Assembly: GCA_026874595.1 (NCBI GenBank)
Contig: CM049309.1
Span: forward strand, 24,183,033-24,247,032
From: Sipunculus nudus
Taxonomy: Eukaryota; Annelida; Sipuncula; Golfingiida; Sipunculidae
Direction: 5' to 3'
Length of the DNA stretch: 64,000 nt
Shown piece after piece: positions 50,494 to 62,939 of this stretch; the first letter of the stretch is position 1, and the number at the start of each line of letters is the position of its first letter. The position numbers were made by a program, and so were the translations under genes. A model generated the notes under the pieces. That model searched no databases. It was not told where the DNA came from and was given only the letters and a program-made list of their open reading frames with translations.

Positions 50494-53400
50494 ATCCGTT
50501 GACCCCTCCCTGCAAAAAATCCTGGATCCACATTTGGTTATATTACTTGCTATAGCTAGTGCAAGTTCATATTCATTTCGACAAACTATTTCAGTAATTT
50601 TCTCTTCTTTGACTATGAAGTATTGTATACATTATATAACAGTGTATGCTTGAATAATCATGTTCTAAATTTAGAAAATTGCTAGGTGTACAGTAATCTC
50701 ACTGTATGGAATCGTTATATGAACAATTTACAGTAAATCTTACGGTAATTAGGGAAATTTCATTGTGGATAAACCAGTCATATATTTTTACATTCTTGAA
50801 AACCTTAATATCGTAAAATTTCTATTTGCTTCAGTTCTTATCTGAAATTAAATCCCTTGAATTATAGGTTCTCCCTTGGAGGTTATATAGACTAAGTGTA
50901 TAAGAAATATGTATATGAAAAATATATGTGACTAAGATGTAAAGGCAAGAGACCTAACATTTGTGCTTTGTGTGATTATTTCCATTAGGTGGAGTGTAAA
51001 AACTGTATCACACATCTTACATGCAATTTTACTGGGCATGAGCGGGAATCCGCATTTATTTTTATGCCGAGCATGTAAACCTGCAAACCTATATAGAGCC
51101 CTAAATTGTATACAAGTTAGGCACCTTACTGATAATGAAAAAGTTATTATTTCTTTGCAAAATTAAGAGCATATAAGTAAATCAGATATTTTGTATTTAA
51201 GAGATCTACAGGGCTTGATTAGCCTAATAACATTGAAATAAGAGTGACAGGTCAACCTTTTATTATGTGTAACTGGATGGTCAGTTCAAAAGATATTTTA
51301 AGCCTGCTCGACGCTCTGCCTACGTTAAAATGTTATTGTATAAAGCCTACATCTGTTGATATATATGTGAAATATGTGATCTTTATATATATTTAAATCA
51401 AATCGGTTTCTTGTGTAGAGAAAATGAGCCCACATGCCGTGTTAAAGCAAGGCTTAAATTCTTTTACCTTATACCAAGTGGTCTCAAAGGTGCATGTAAA
51501 AGATATTGTTTTGCCAAGGTCACATTGAAGACAGGATACAAACTTAAGCATCCATTCACTGGTAGATTCATTTATTATGTGTTATATAGAGCCTTGTCAT
51601 TCGGAAAAACCTTTAGGTGTATAGGCAAGCCGTGACCATGTCACAAAGCCGGGTCTTCTGATCACAGGTTGTTGCATAATACCAACTTGAAAAACATCAC
51701 CTTTGGTTGTTAAAGTCATCCGTGCCTCTACACAGCCTGCCTGTATATATCATTAAGCTTCCAGTTCATATAAATAAGCCTTTGCACATACATTTGGAAT
51801 TTAGACTTTTTCCTATCCCTATCTGAAATTAATTGCTTATCCACAAAAGGAGCAATGCCCTTGTGAACATATTCCCATGTGTTAGGCATCTCCCTATATG
51901 AGCCCACATGAAGCTTACATAAGCTTACTATATCACCCAAGAGCCAAACAGCCGCCAGGCAAATTAAAAAAAAAATATCACAATCACACCTGCCGATGAT
52001 TAACTTCTCTGTTATCAGACCAGGTATATCCATTAAGTCTTTATGGTAGAATATGTGTAATCCGCTTGACACTATGGGATGCTAGAAATCAATTGCATTT
52101 TGACTGCTCTCACTTAGGAGCAAATATGCACATGTTCACATGCCCTTTTGACCTCAGCTACTAAGCACCACAAATAATCTTAAAAAGCTTGTTGGTAAGG
52201 CTTTACTTAAGACTTTTTACGTGTAAATCTTAAGCTGTCTTATATTGAAATTGTTTTCACAAGTTTATAGTAGCTTCACAGGCTTGTTCTGTAAGCCCCA
52301 ACTGCAGACGGACACAGATGACACTGTGATGGATGAGGCGCGCGTGTTAACTTGACTTCAACTACATTCCTTTACCTAATTACTAAGCATCTCAAAGATC
52401 ACCTTGAAATATCGCCAGGTTGATTGTAAATAAATAACAAAACCCAGCAGTCAGAACAAGACGTGCGGCATGCCTGGTCGTGATTTACTGTATGTGTGAC
52501 TTACGTTTGCAGACCAAAGAGGGAAAGCCTTAATTGGGCGTAGTTTGGTTCTTAAAACTGAATGTTCCTAAAGCTGACGTGGATTAACATGCACATGTAT
52601 TTGCTGAAGACATTTTGATAAGAACACGTTGTTGCTTGGTACAGGTCATCGTACAGCTGATCATAGCGCGGAAATCATGCATGCAACGAATTTACTTGGT
52701 GTAAGACGCATGCAGAAGGTAGAAGTTGTGACCAGGCTCCCATCTACGACCTATCTTCAAGACGTTTAATTATTTAAATGCGACTCGGCAAATATAAATT
52801 GTAAATTCAAATGCAAATTTAAATTCAAATACGAATAGATATCATCAATTGCAAATTTACAAAATAAAAATAATTTAAAGGATGCGTGACAAAAAAATAT
52901 GATTTATGGGACATATTATCAAATTAAAGGATAATATAGAACACTTAATGATAAGGGATTCATATGCTTTACACATAATGTATGTTTAAACATCTGTGAT
53001 ATGTTAATGTTTAGGTATACTCTTTGTTAAAGAGTTTTTCTCTTTTGTTTCAAAATAAGCCGACCATGACGGTATAGATACACGTCCTTACGGCATGTCG
53101 TAAAACGCTCGCCAAGCCCAGAACCAAAATCACGATAACGACCGCAGCCTTCTGTCAGAGGTCATTTCTACTCAAAACCAGCCCTCTATACCAGTTCGGG
53201 TTTGTGGAGATTCGAGAAAAAGGAACATCCTTTCTGCATTGAACATTTATAATAATATACCAGGTGTTACTTATATTTCATAAAGTGTGATAAAAAAATT
53301 CATGTGCATAGAGCTTGCCTTGAAACAACAGTAATCCAACATGTTTCAAGAGCCTATCTCTATTCCTTTCAATATTCCTATACTCCATTAGTCTATGTAG

Positions 53401-54489
53401 AACCCCAGTATTTCATTACTCAAAAGCCGAGTTGTGCTCCTGTATAGTTCGATTCTGCGCAGTGCATTTGGTGTTGGCCGCGGAACTGCTACCGCTGTTG
53501 TAATAACAATAATTATTTCCAAAATGGTGGTTGCATTTGCATTGCAGTGATTTAACAATATGTTTGCGCTCGCCGTTGCACACGTTAATATGTAAACATA
53601 TTTGGTGCTCAGTCTTTAACCAAGGTATTTACTTGTGTCTCATGCAGGGACAGTGCATCATCATTGGCCTAATTTACAGATAGCATTCTGAAATATACGG
53701 CTCCAGCCTACCAGCCGTTACTCAGCGTTTGTTTTGTTTCTTTTTTCCCCAAGAAATTCTGGTCACAAACGTTTTTAATCATTTGAGTTAACAATAAGTA
53801 TAAATTATAGTTTAACCTATATGCGTTGACGAGCGCGGTGCCTGAAACACACCCTATTTATTTTATTCATTTTATATTTACTTGTCCTTAGTATCATTAT
53901 AATTATTTTTTTTCGCCTGATCAGCCATTTGTTTCTTATTTTGAGGGTTAACACTCATGACGTGTGGGTCGTCGCGCAGCCAACTCAGAACCACGGCGCC
54001 CATACGGCGAGTAAAAAAATAAACGACGGCTGTGAAAATCGTACTTTTTTGTAGCCCTGCGCAGGTCGAACTTACAGGAAAGCCCTTTTTAAGTTTGTTT
54101 TGGTTTCTAGTGTTAAGTTGTAGATGGTACAGTGAAAGACAGATTGTTCAAAATTGATTATTTAGCATCATGTTCAGGACCTTCCTGACCCGGCCCGCAA
54201 AACAAACGTTCAATCCACAACCATATAAGTGGGTCACACTAATCAAATTTTGACCTTTGGTCTCTTTAAAATATTTAAAGCAATTATAAATTTACCTTAT
54301 TCAGATATTTAGTAATTAAAGTTTAACAAATTTTTCATGCATACTATAGTATGCTGCTGTACAAAAGTATAAAATAAAGCTCGAAAATAGCAAAAATCAG
54401 TCTTTCTGAGTTCAGTAAAGCTATATCCAGGTGGTGACAGAGCCAGATGCAACCCATGCATTGACTATTATAATCCTGGTGATCTATAC
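50494..54489. other. Mostly anonymous; two weak coding-like pieces
   Basis: At about 50990-51085, after an acceptor-like TTATTTCCATTAG, the text ECKNCITHLTC and, after a frameshift, FLCRACKP has C-x2-C, H-x2-C and C-x2-C elements that faintly recall a PHD finger. On the minus strand 51728-52072 an open frame of 114 codons ends in a charged stretch (DRDRKKSKFQMYVQRLIY). Neither has a family I can name. The rest shows no repeat or gene. Confidence 0.25.
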
Positions 54490-54690
54490 CCTATGCCATG
54501 TTATGCAATAACTGAGACTGGCCGTCTCGCATGTCCCACCTTTTACCCCGCATCCGCCCCGCAGGTAATTTTACCCGTCTCGCCAATAAATGAACAGACG
54601 GCCCGCGGGGCGGGTTGCGGGTCCCGCAGCCAGCGGTGGCGGGTTGGAGCCCGCGCTGGGCTCTAACGTGCACCTTGCGGGCACCGTGCG
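54490..54690. other. GC-rich island with inverted CCCGC/GCGGG motifs
   Basis: Sharp local rise in GC within AT-rich sequence. CCCCGCATCCGCCCCGC at about 54546 is answered by GCGGGGCGGGTTGCGGG at about 54605, and CCCGCAGCCAGCGGTGGCGGG follows. Could fold extensively; possibly a transposon remnant. The minus-strand frame over it is low-complexity. Confidence 0.5.
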
Positions 54691-54699
54691 AATATAGCC

Positions 54700-55180
54700 A
54701 AAACTGCTGATTTTACTCAACGTACGGATCCCGTAGTCTTTATGTGATAGCGGCTTAGGTCACCAGTCAATGGGGAAAGCTGACTGCGTTTCAACACAAT
54801 TGGTAACTGCAGATAACGTAAAATGAACGCAGTATTAATTTGCATGAGCAGTCCACCCTGTAAGCCGACCGGTGAATGTGCCGTCAGTTATTCGTATAAA
54901 AATATGAGAGCTCTTCGTCTGAGATTATGGACAGCTATCTAGTGAGTCAAACTAATAGTTTTGGGGTTTGACTGACTCTTGGTCAGAAGGTGGTAAGCAC
55001 CATTTCTTCCCTTTGACATTAGACACTCTACGACCAGCGGAGTTGCGTCAGAGTGCCTTTTCATCTTGTAACGTTGATCGCACAATAAAGATGCTAGATG
55101 AAGATGCAAATATATTCGTGATTTTGACGCCGCCTCATGGCCTACAAGTACGCTGTCACATGACATAAACCAGACCAATA
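54700..55180. other. No gene supported
   Basis: Short overlapping frames on both strands at 54939-55178; no domain recognised. Confidence 0.45.
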
Positions 55181-55184
55181 ACTA

Positions 55185-55330
55185 CAGTGAAACTTGTGTA
55201 ATAAGACCATCTGTTGGACTTGCCAAGTAGACGGGTCAGTTATAACCAATGTAAATGCTTTTCACTCAAGGGCGGTGTTAATAGAAAGGTGGTCTTATTA
55301 GATAAGTGGCCTTTAAGAAATGTTCTACTG
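55185..55330. mobile_element. pogo/Tigger-like MITE, 146 bp
   Basis: Left end CAGTGAAACTTGTGTAATAA followed by GACCA; right end reverse-complements to CAGTAGAACATTTC and further in to TCTAATAAGACCACC. TA flanks both sides (55183-55184, 55331-55332), the target of Tc1/mariner/pogo elements. The CAGT.GAAC start is typical of pogo-type ends. No transposase. Confidence 0.6.
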
Positions 55331-55732
55331 TACAGAGCTTTCCAACACCACCTACCATGTGCAAGAAAAACTCCGTTTTAACTCAGCACATTGGTTAATC
55401 TTTCTGCATATATGTTGATTTTCTGATTGCCTGAATACAAGCAAAGCCCGCACGGGTTACTAGGAGGAGCCAACTTGTAGTCGATAATCACTGGTTACCA
55501 TACAGACGGTTTGGGTTGTGAGTTTACTTATATTCTTTTGTGTTAATTCATTATTTGTAGAATAATATTAAGACTGTAGGTTGTTTACTATGATACCAAT
55601 GCAACAAGATGGATGACCGTTTCTGTGCATTCCCCCGCTGGGGATTACGACTCACTTTCCAGTCCAATATCAGAATATAAGTGTCTATTGGTTTGTGTAT
55701 TCACGGCTAGAAGAATGTCTGGGCGGTATGAA

Positions 55733-55884
55733 CAGGGGCAGAACCAGGATTAAGGAATGGGAGGGGTCCAACCAATGAGAACTTATGACAAAAAAAATGT
55801 TTTGAAACCCTTAAGAGAGGTTGCAACGGCTGAAAGGGGGGGGGGGGGTAGATCCCCTTGACCACTCCCCTGGATCCGCTTCTG
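55733..55884. mobile_element. MITE with CAGGGGCGGATCCAG ends, copy 2
   Basis: 152 bp. Left CAGGGGCAGAACCAG; right complement CAGAAGCGGATCCAGGGGAG, very close to copy 1 (32077-32268). Flanked by ATGAA on both sides (55728-55732 and 55885-55889). Internal GAGGGGTCCAACCAA..GA and a poly-G tract are shared with copy 1. Confidence 0.82.
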
Positions 55885-55889
55885 ATGAA

Positions 55890-58115
55890 TAATTAATCAA
55901 GTGCCGTGACTCAGGGCAAATTAAAACAGCTGATTTGTGGAGGTCGGCGGTCAGATTACAAGGATGACCAAACTGTAGGATACCGGAATTGGGATTCAAC
56001 GGTTATACAATCTAAGATTGTCAATGTTCTTATTAAATTTCTCATTGTATACGCAGCTTCAGCATCTGATTTTCGGAGAGATAACATTCGAATTAATCCA
56101 ATCTGACTCTATTTATAGCAAGCAAAAGTCGAACAAACAAAATCATATTATCATATGGTCCCTGATAAATTGCCCACCAATTATACCAACAATCTGACAT
56201 GATGCTTTATATAATCATAGAAATTGAGTGGTAATAATACACACACATTTACGAAAAATACATGGAGTTGTTATATTAAAATATAAAATAAAAATATTAC
56301 ATGAATAATAAGGATCTTTTTTAATGTTGAACATTTCATGTATCAATCATGTATCATTTAAACCAGGAAGTCTCACATTTATTATAAATTTACCTGTTGG
56401 ACTACACCCCTGGTACTTCACAACGCCTGCTTATCATTTCATGTAACAGAAAGTACTTGTGACAACGTATTGATCCTGAAAATGTCGGCTAATCGTATTT
56501 ACTATTACGTACGTATGTATAAAGACTACAAAATCTGAGATTGTATAATGATTGACATATCAACACAGTGCAAGGTAAGCTTTGTCAAATTGGCGGTGGT
56601 CCCAGATTCACGTGCCTGCGAGCCATCATTGTTAACTCCAGGTAAGTGTATACGTAATCGGTCAAGCATGCTCGATGTGAATCAACTTGAGGGAACCTCA
56701 CGCCGACGCTGAGATTGAGTTACTCTATATTCAAATTGCGCCTGGCCTGCCCGTAACCTCTGAACCACCCTTTGTCCAAACTTCATTCCTTGCAACAGCC
56801 AAACAAAACACCAAAATATGTTTTGTGTGAAAGAAGCGACGAAACAAGTAACTGTTCTATCCTGTTTATTTATGGTTTGCGTATTTGATGTGCGAGCGAT
56901 GTTAAGCTAAGCGTTGTTAACAACTGATGTCCAGAATGTGGAGGCGCCACTCAATGGATGTGCTCTGACGGTCACCGGACCATATCGATGACCTTGAGGC
57001 GTAACTCGCGCCATCAGGTTGTAGTCGTATTTCATGACCATCACCAAGTGAATCAGTCAAAACCACTTGGATCCCACGCAGCGACAGTCACAGGTACGTC
57101 ATATCATGTACTAGTTTTACCAGCGGCTGTCATAGGTACGCCATATCATTTGTTTTATTAGCCCATACCTTCACGTTATCGTACCACATCATGTTTAATA
57201 ATGAATGATTGGACTCTACATCCTCACCATCCCCTAACCTTACCCCCGGGGAACGGGGTAACAAACACACAGAGGGGCGCAGCACATGTTAAAAGCGTCT
57301 CAAATATGATGGAATGTGCTTAAAACAACATTTCTCATCAAATCATTACGATATACAGTTAGTTTAACCAAAAATGCCTGTAGCAGGCCACGTGCATGTT
57401 TTGCCTTTGTTTACAAGATGTGTGTGCCTGTATATGGCGGTATTTTATCGCTATACCTTATTTGGATCAGATTCCCATATCACCCTCTTGGGTTTTCATG
57501 TGCAATGCCGATATTTCACCCAAAAAAAACGCACCAAGTATACATGCATATGCACGTATCCATATTATATTCGCTTATAGTCAACAAAGTTTAGAAATGT
57601 AATGCCCACTGTTTTAACCGCATCACATAAGGGAAGGAAGTTCAGGTATATTATACACCTAGAAAACATCTTACCCGAAGACATGATGCATGTATGTATG
57701 AATGTATATATGTATGTATGTGTGTATACATGTATATGCTGTGTTGAAAGAAGTAATTATTAACTATAGAGATTGATGGTAAGTCGAGACTTTCGCTCCA
57801 CATGGCCGGGACAACGGGCGTGGGGTCAGAGAACTTGCGGCAAAACACCTGATGGAGTCACGTGGCCTGAAATGTCATGTACAAACTGACAGATGTCCCC
57901 AAATATTGTTATTGTTCACTGACCTTACAGCTGAGAAAAATATTACACGAGAGGATGTTGTTGGTCTCTTTATAACAATTATAACACTTATTTACGGTTA
58001 TATAAGTATCAGATATCGGTCAGCGTCGGACTAACAGAATGTTCACATTCTTGCGATATAAATTCAACTTAAAAGTGAAGCAAGCTATTACATATGGAAC
58101 ATATGGCCCCTACAG
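55890..58115. other. No gene supported
   Basis: Contains a small direct repeat (CAGGTACGTCATATCAT and TAGGTACGCCATATCAT at about 57091 and 57133) and a TGTATG-rich run at 57688-57735. No domain. Confidence 0.45.
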
Positions 58116-58116
58116 T

Positions 58117-58153
58117 ATGTATGTATGTATATATATATATATATATATTTATA

Positions 58154-58204
<51 letters not shown>
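58117..58204. repeat. (GTAT)n/(AT)n microsatellite
   Basis: Starts with GTATGTATGTAT and continues as AT with two TTT interruptions. Confidence 0.97.
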
Positions 58205-58206
<2 letters not shown>

Positions 58207-58319
58207 CGCCGTTATGTTAACCACGCCGTTAGCTTCATTCTAACCACATTCACCTGATGATCGGGTCGCATCCCGTGAAACAGACCGTTGTGAATTAACA
58301 GTGTTGTTTTTCTTCAGAG

Positions 58320-58364
<45 letters not shown>

Positions 58365-58371
58365 TATATAC
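58320..58371. repeat. (TA)n microsatellite
   Basis: About 25 TA dinucleotides. The 115-bp non-repetitive spacer between this and the previous AT run carries no recognisable feature. Confidence 0.97.
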
Positions 58372-59329
58372 AGGGTTTATTTTATTCATAAAATATGTAA
58401 ACATAAATGTTTCTGGCAAATTTATCACATACTAAACATTGTATATTAAATGGATGATAATAAATATACAATATAACTGTGTGGGCATATGTACTTACAT
58501 GAGAGACGCTAACGATTAATGTTATTGAAACAGTTATTTGTCCTGAAGGACAATATCATCAACATATTTGGTATCGTTTTTACTCCTGCTTAGGATGCGG
58601 CCTCTGTATTTCTAATGCGTACATTAGATGCATGCTTTAATGCATACAATTCGTGTATTCATTCAAGCAATTCTTTTAAACATTACTTGTTGGGTATTCA
58701 GGCAGAGGGAATTTGACACAACTTCGTATTTTGATGAATTGAGTCAAATTCTGACATTTTATATCTTATTTTATAATTAATATCATAATAGTAGATACGG
58801 GTTTGGTGTCCGCTTTAACTTGTTCGGTATCATTTAAAAATCAACCATTGCATATGTCCCACCATGGTGTTGGCCCTGTTAGATACTTGGTTAAATGATC
58901 CGTTTCTTCCAAAGGACTATTTATACAAGTCACATTGAGTGCGTGACATATTTCTTCTCTTCTGAAAGAGTATATTAGTATAATCTAAATGTTGATGTAG
59001 CTTTTAGTGTGTTTTTATCACTTTTACACATTTAATCATTTGCCTCATATAGGTGGAATGTCTTCGTTCTCTGCTTATAATAACGATGTTAATGGCCAAA
59101 TATACTGGTTATAATAGAAAATTCCTTTATTCTGCTTATAATCAAAACATTTTCACCATAAAAGTAAGGTTAAAGTTGGGCTGATAGTCTGATATAAAAT
59201 AAATGTCTTCGCCAGCTTTAAATTTTGTCTCTCCGGCATGTCTGGTATGTTTTTCTGGAGTCTCAGGCACTGAAACTTAACTCGTTTAACATTTGCTTGC
59301 GGCCGTTGACATGTATCCATTCACCCCTG
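58372..59329. other. No gene supported
   Basis: AT-rich, no array or transposon end seen. Confidence 0.5.
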
Positions 59330-59465
59330 CATGGGTGGGGAGAGCACACCATTGTGGTAAAGACCTTGACAAAAGGTCTTACAGTGGTGGACTACTCGAA
59401 AGGGACGCGGGTACAATTTTGCGGGTTCAAGTCCAGCCACCTCAACGTTACAAGACCATGAACTG
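59330..59465 (+). mobile_element. Possible tRNA-derived SINE fragment
   Basis: A perfect pol III B-box, GGTTCAAGTCC, at 59424-59434, sits in a partly paired T-arm-like context (GCGGG TTCAAGT CCAGC). Upstream, TTGTGGTAAAGACCTTGAC resembles an A-box region, but spacing is too long for a tRNA and no acceptor stem forms. SINE origin is an inference. Confidence 0.35.
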
Positions 59466-60580
59466 CATGACTTTTGATTAAAAAAAGCCCAGTTCAGAGA
59501 TCCTGTCAGAATTTTTCGGATTATCCAAGATTATCCCCAGGTGTTATCATATTGAAATCTTAGCCCAGTTCCAAGGATTTTTTATGTCGCTAATCATATA
59601 TAGTTATGAAGGTTTCGTTTCGTGATAGGCACGCCAGATCAAGTAAATGTTACAACTTAAAAAAAAGGCCGAAACAAAATGGAATCTCACAACAGATTTC
59701 TTGTATTAAGTGTCCTTTCATAAAGATGGTTATAAGTCGTAAACATCCTGGTTTCAAGTGCTCAAACTTCAGCCCGTTAATGGTTGGAGTAACAACTGGC
59801 ACACGACCTTTATTTCCCTCTCTGTCAAATTGTTACTTAAGCAACCTGGAGTAAAGTTCCTTCAATCATAGTGGACACGTCCTGAATCCTCACGTACCAT
59901 TATTGTTAATAATCACACTAAAATGGACCCCGCCACCTTAAGAAATCCGTCTACAAACATGGCTAGTCGAAAGTAATATAGTGACAACAAATGGTAATTT
60001 TACAGAGGTGATTTTATGAACATTTAGGAAACCTTTTAGCAAAAAACGGTCTATTGTCACTCTCACTCCGCCCATCAATCGCTAAATAACAATTACAAAT
60101 CTCCTGCTCTGTTCGTTAGGTATACAGCTGAGAGCACATACCTTCATATGGTTTAAACATATTTATTTCTTTTGGATTGTACAAGTAGCGCTGAAGCGCT
60201 AATATTAGCTCACTCCAAACATACAAACAGGAGATACAATATACAAATGTCTAACAATTAAAGGGAATTGTGCATATAACATAAAATCTTTATAACAGTA
60301 TATCAATGAATGTCTTAATGATATGCAAATATATATAATATAATATGCTTTTAATATCAATATGTGGGGATATCAAAACCGAGAAAATCTGTTATCGATC
60401 ATGCGTAATACGATGTATCCATCATATTTATAGAAGGAAAAGATATGAACAATCAGCAAAGTCTGATAAATACATTTGTGATATATGAACAAAGGTATTG
60501 ACCTGGTAGACGTGTAGAATAAATATAGATAATATAGATAATATATCACAGTTATATTACATGTCATGACATTTTCAGCA
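59466..60580. other. No gene supported
   Basis: Unique sequence; nothing recognised. Confidence 0.5.
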
Positions 60581-60582
60581 TA

Positions 60583-61465
60583 AAAAAAAACGTCTTGATG
60601 ATTTGAGATATGTGAAGACATGATCAAGTATACATTGATTAACTATTAAACTGAAATCTGACGACCAATATAATAAGATAGACATTAATTTATCGGTTTG
60701 TCATCTGCCTGGATTTGACATGAAAGAAGCTATATTATATCATGGATTATATTTTGTAATTGCTCCAGGAGCAGTTGTCATGCGATTCCGTAGTATGTAC
60801 ACATTAAGCAGAAGTGAACAGATGATTCAACCATTCCACAGCTTGGACATTGATTAAGTTCGGACAGACCAATAGATGGTCTTCGAGGCTGCTATTGCCA
60901 AGCCTAAGTCTTTAAATTAAAATATTTTGCTTTTTTTCATAACTATAAAATAATGGAAGGTCGGACGCTAAGCCAAGGTATCTGTTTAGAGAAGATTTAA
61001 ACAATTTAAGGAAGCTGCATCTAATGAATTCCATAGGACTGTGCAAGATGGAATATGATGATTTGTATTTTTCTGTTCTTGCACGTGGCGGGCGCAAGTC
61101 ACATATAGCGTTTCTCAGGTTCCGTGGCGTAACATCTGAGACTGACGCGCGCATTAATCGTGACATGAACATTGGACACAGACCATGATATAACTCATAG
61201 AATAGCTTTGATTTTGTTCGTCTGCTTTCTAGTGTATGCCAGCCAAATTCAGATAAAAGTTTATCATAAATGGTCGTTGGAAGTGCACCTGTGACCAGCT
61301 TGGAAGCCTCGTATTGAGTATTTTCGAGTTATTTACAGTTTGATATGCTCATACTATCGAATTTTACATTTCCATACTCGAGGAATGAACGAACATGTGA
61401 TTTGTAAAAGTGGTCCAGTGTATTTCGCCTCATGTTATATTTCAGTCGTCTTAGCATACATAACA
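60583..61465 (-). pseudogene. LINE reverse-transcriptase C-terminal remnant
   Basis: Minus strand, from about 61465: MLRRLKYNMRRNTLDHFYKS and HVRSFLEYGNV, then (after a stop) ASKLVTGALPTTIYDKLLSE and GWHTLESRRTKSKLFYELYH, then GLCPMFMSRLM. This is the usual thumb/tail of non-LTR retrotransposon RTs. Next SLNRYLG, RLRLGNSSLEDHLLV and a zinc-knuckle-like CPSCGMVESSVHFCLMCTYY, then LLYWSSDF and VFTYLKSSRRFF near 60585. Several stops and frameshifts show decay. The longest open piece is 86 codons (60912-61172). The catalytic palm and endonuclease are not present, consistent with a 5'-truncated insertion. CR1/jockey-type clade is likely but not assigned. Confidence 0.85.
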
Positions 61466-62617
61466 TACCGGTTTACCCGCGTTAACAAAGCTATCAGAAA
61501 TTCCATTAATATTTGCTTGCTTATATTTAATATTAAAATTGATCTTTTGAAATATATCTTTGTAAGGAGTAACAAACACTCGAGTCCGAGTAAGCAATAT
61601 TGCTTCAATTCGAGTACTGGAGTCCACACAATTTCCCTCCAGTTTCATTTCCCCCGTTTTGACCAACTCTGGTGGTCTACCACCGTATTGTGTAATGTTC
61701 TCCAAAACCTCCTTGTCGGAGTCCGTGTCACACAGATTACATGATGGTAACAGAGGTGAAAAATGATTGAGAAGACGTTATTATGGACAAAGGGGATATT
61801 TCCACTAAGGGGTATTATACACATAAATGAAAAGTTTGTGTAAATTTTATTATCATTTGTTTTTGAACACCCCCTTGAAAGCATCTCGTAGTTGAACATC
61901 ATCATTTTAACGCCGCAGTCAGAGCCCCATCTAAACATCACATAAGCAAACGTACTTGACCCAGAACATCCTAATAGTGTTTAGGGGCGGCCAGGGGCAG
62001 TGAAGCTGTCCGTGACCTCTGCTTTCCATTAGTTCATTGTGACAACCCATACAGAATCTTACCAATAGTCCTGGCTACAATCATTCCCGTCACACCATAT
62101 AGCCTGCACGGCACAGATAAAACAAGGGAACCATATTCCTCCGCTGTTTTACCTCCTCCAGTCACCTTTGGTTTCAACCCATTTATGTTGGTCCCTCTTT
62201 TAAAGTCCGGGGATATTTTAACCTGCAGATGACCCCTATTTTGCAGTTAAAAGTGGAAATGTGCAGTTGCAATTATGGAATTTTAAAGTTATAAATGTAA
62301 AGATTTGCTGCAGCCGCAGACTGAGTAACCATTTTTATGACCACGGTCGAGCATGAACTGAATGTCAGCGACACATATAATTGACTCTGGTATGAGTCGG
62401 CATATATTTTGTTTTATTTCTGTGATAATTATTTATATTTTGCTTTATTTTTATTCACGATTCATTCATATATAATATCCATATTATATATACAGGCTAA
62501 GATTAACTGGAAATGGTTCAGCCTTAAAATTAAATGATCGTGTCTCTTATGATCCTGGATTCGTGGCATTTAACATGCACCTTTAAAATTGTACTATAAT
62601 TATATACATGTAGATGG
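61466..62617. other. No gene supported
   Basis: A minus-strand frame at 61451-61705 lies just 5' of the LINE remnant but has no RT motif. The plus-strand frame at 61340-61744 is the antisense of that region. Confidence 0.45.
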
Positions 62618-62639
62618 TATATATATATATATGTTAATG

Positions 62640-62696
<57 letters not shown>
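62618..62696. repeat. (AT)n microsatellite
   Basis: Two AT runs separated by GTTAATGTATATAC. Confidence 0.96.
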
Positions 62697-62699
<3 letters not shown>

Positions 62700-62939
62700 T
62701 TCATGATATGATGTAACATCATAATATCAGCCTTTCTGTTAAGACCACACACAAAATAGAATAAAATGTTCTGCAGATTCTCCTTTTTTTTGCAAATTAG
62801 AACCATGCGGTCTTCGGCAATTTTACTTGTTTGGGCTCCTCGATTCCTTGACAGAATTCCTACAGGTTATGAAAGTTGAATTGTTTGAATTTTGTTTATG
62901 TTGATTAGATGCGCCATTTCAAGCACTGAAGCGAATATT

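Noticed and set aside
51728-52072. 114-codon minus-strand frame as a gene
   Set aside because: Somewhat protein-like but no recognisable family or splice context; noted only as a weak candidate.
59424-59434. tRNA gene
   Set aside because: Good B-box but no acceptor stem pairing and wrong A-box spacing.
61340-61744. 134-codon plus-strand frame
   Set aside because: Partly antisense to the LINE remnant; no domain of its own.
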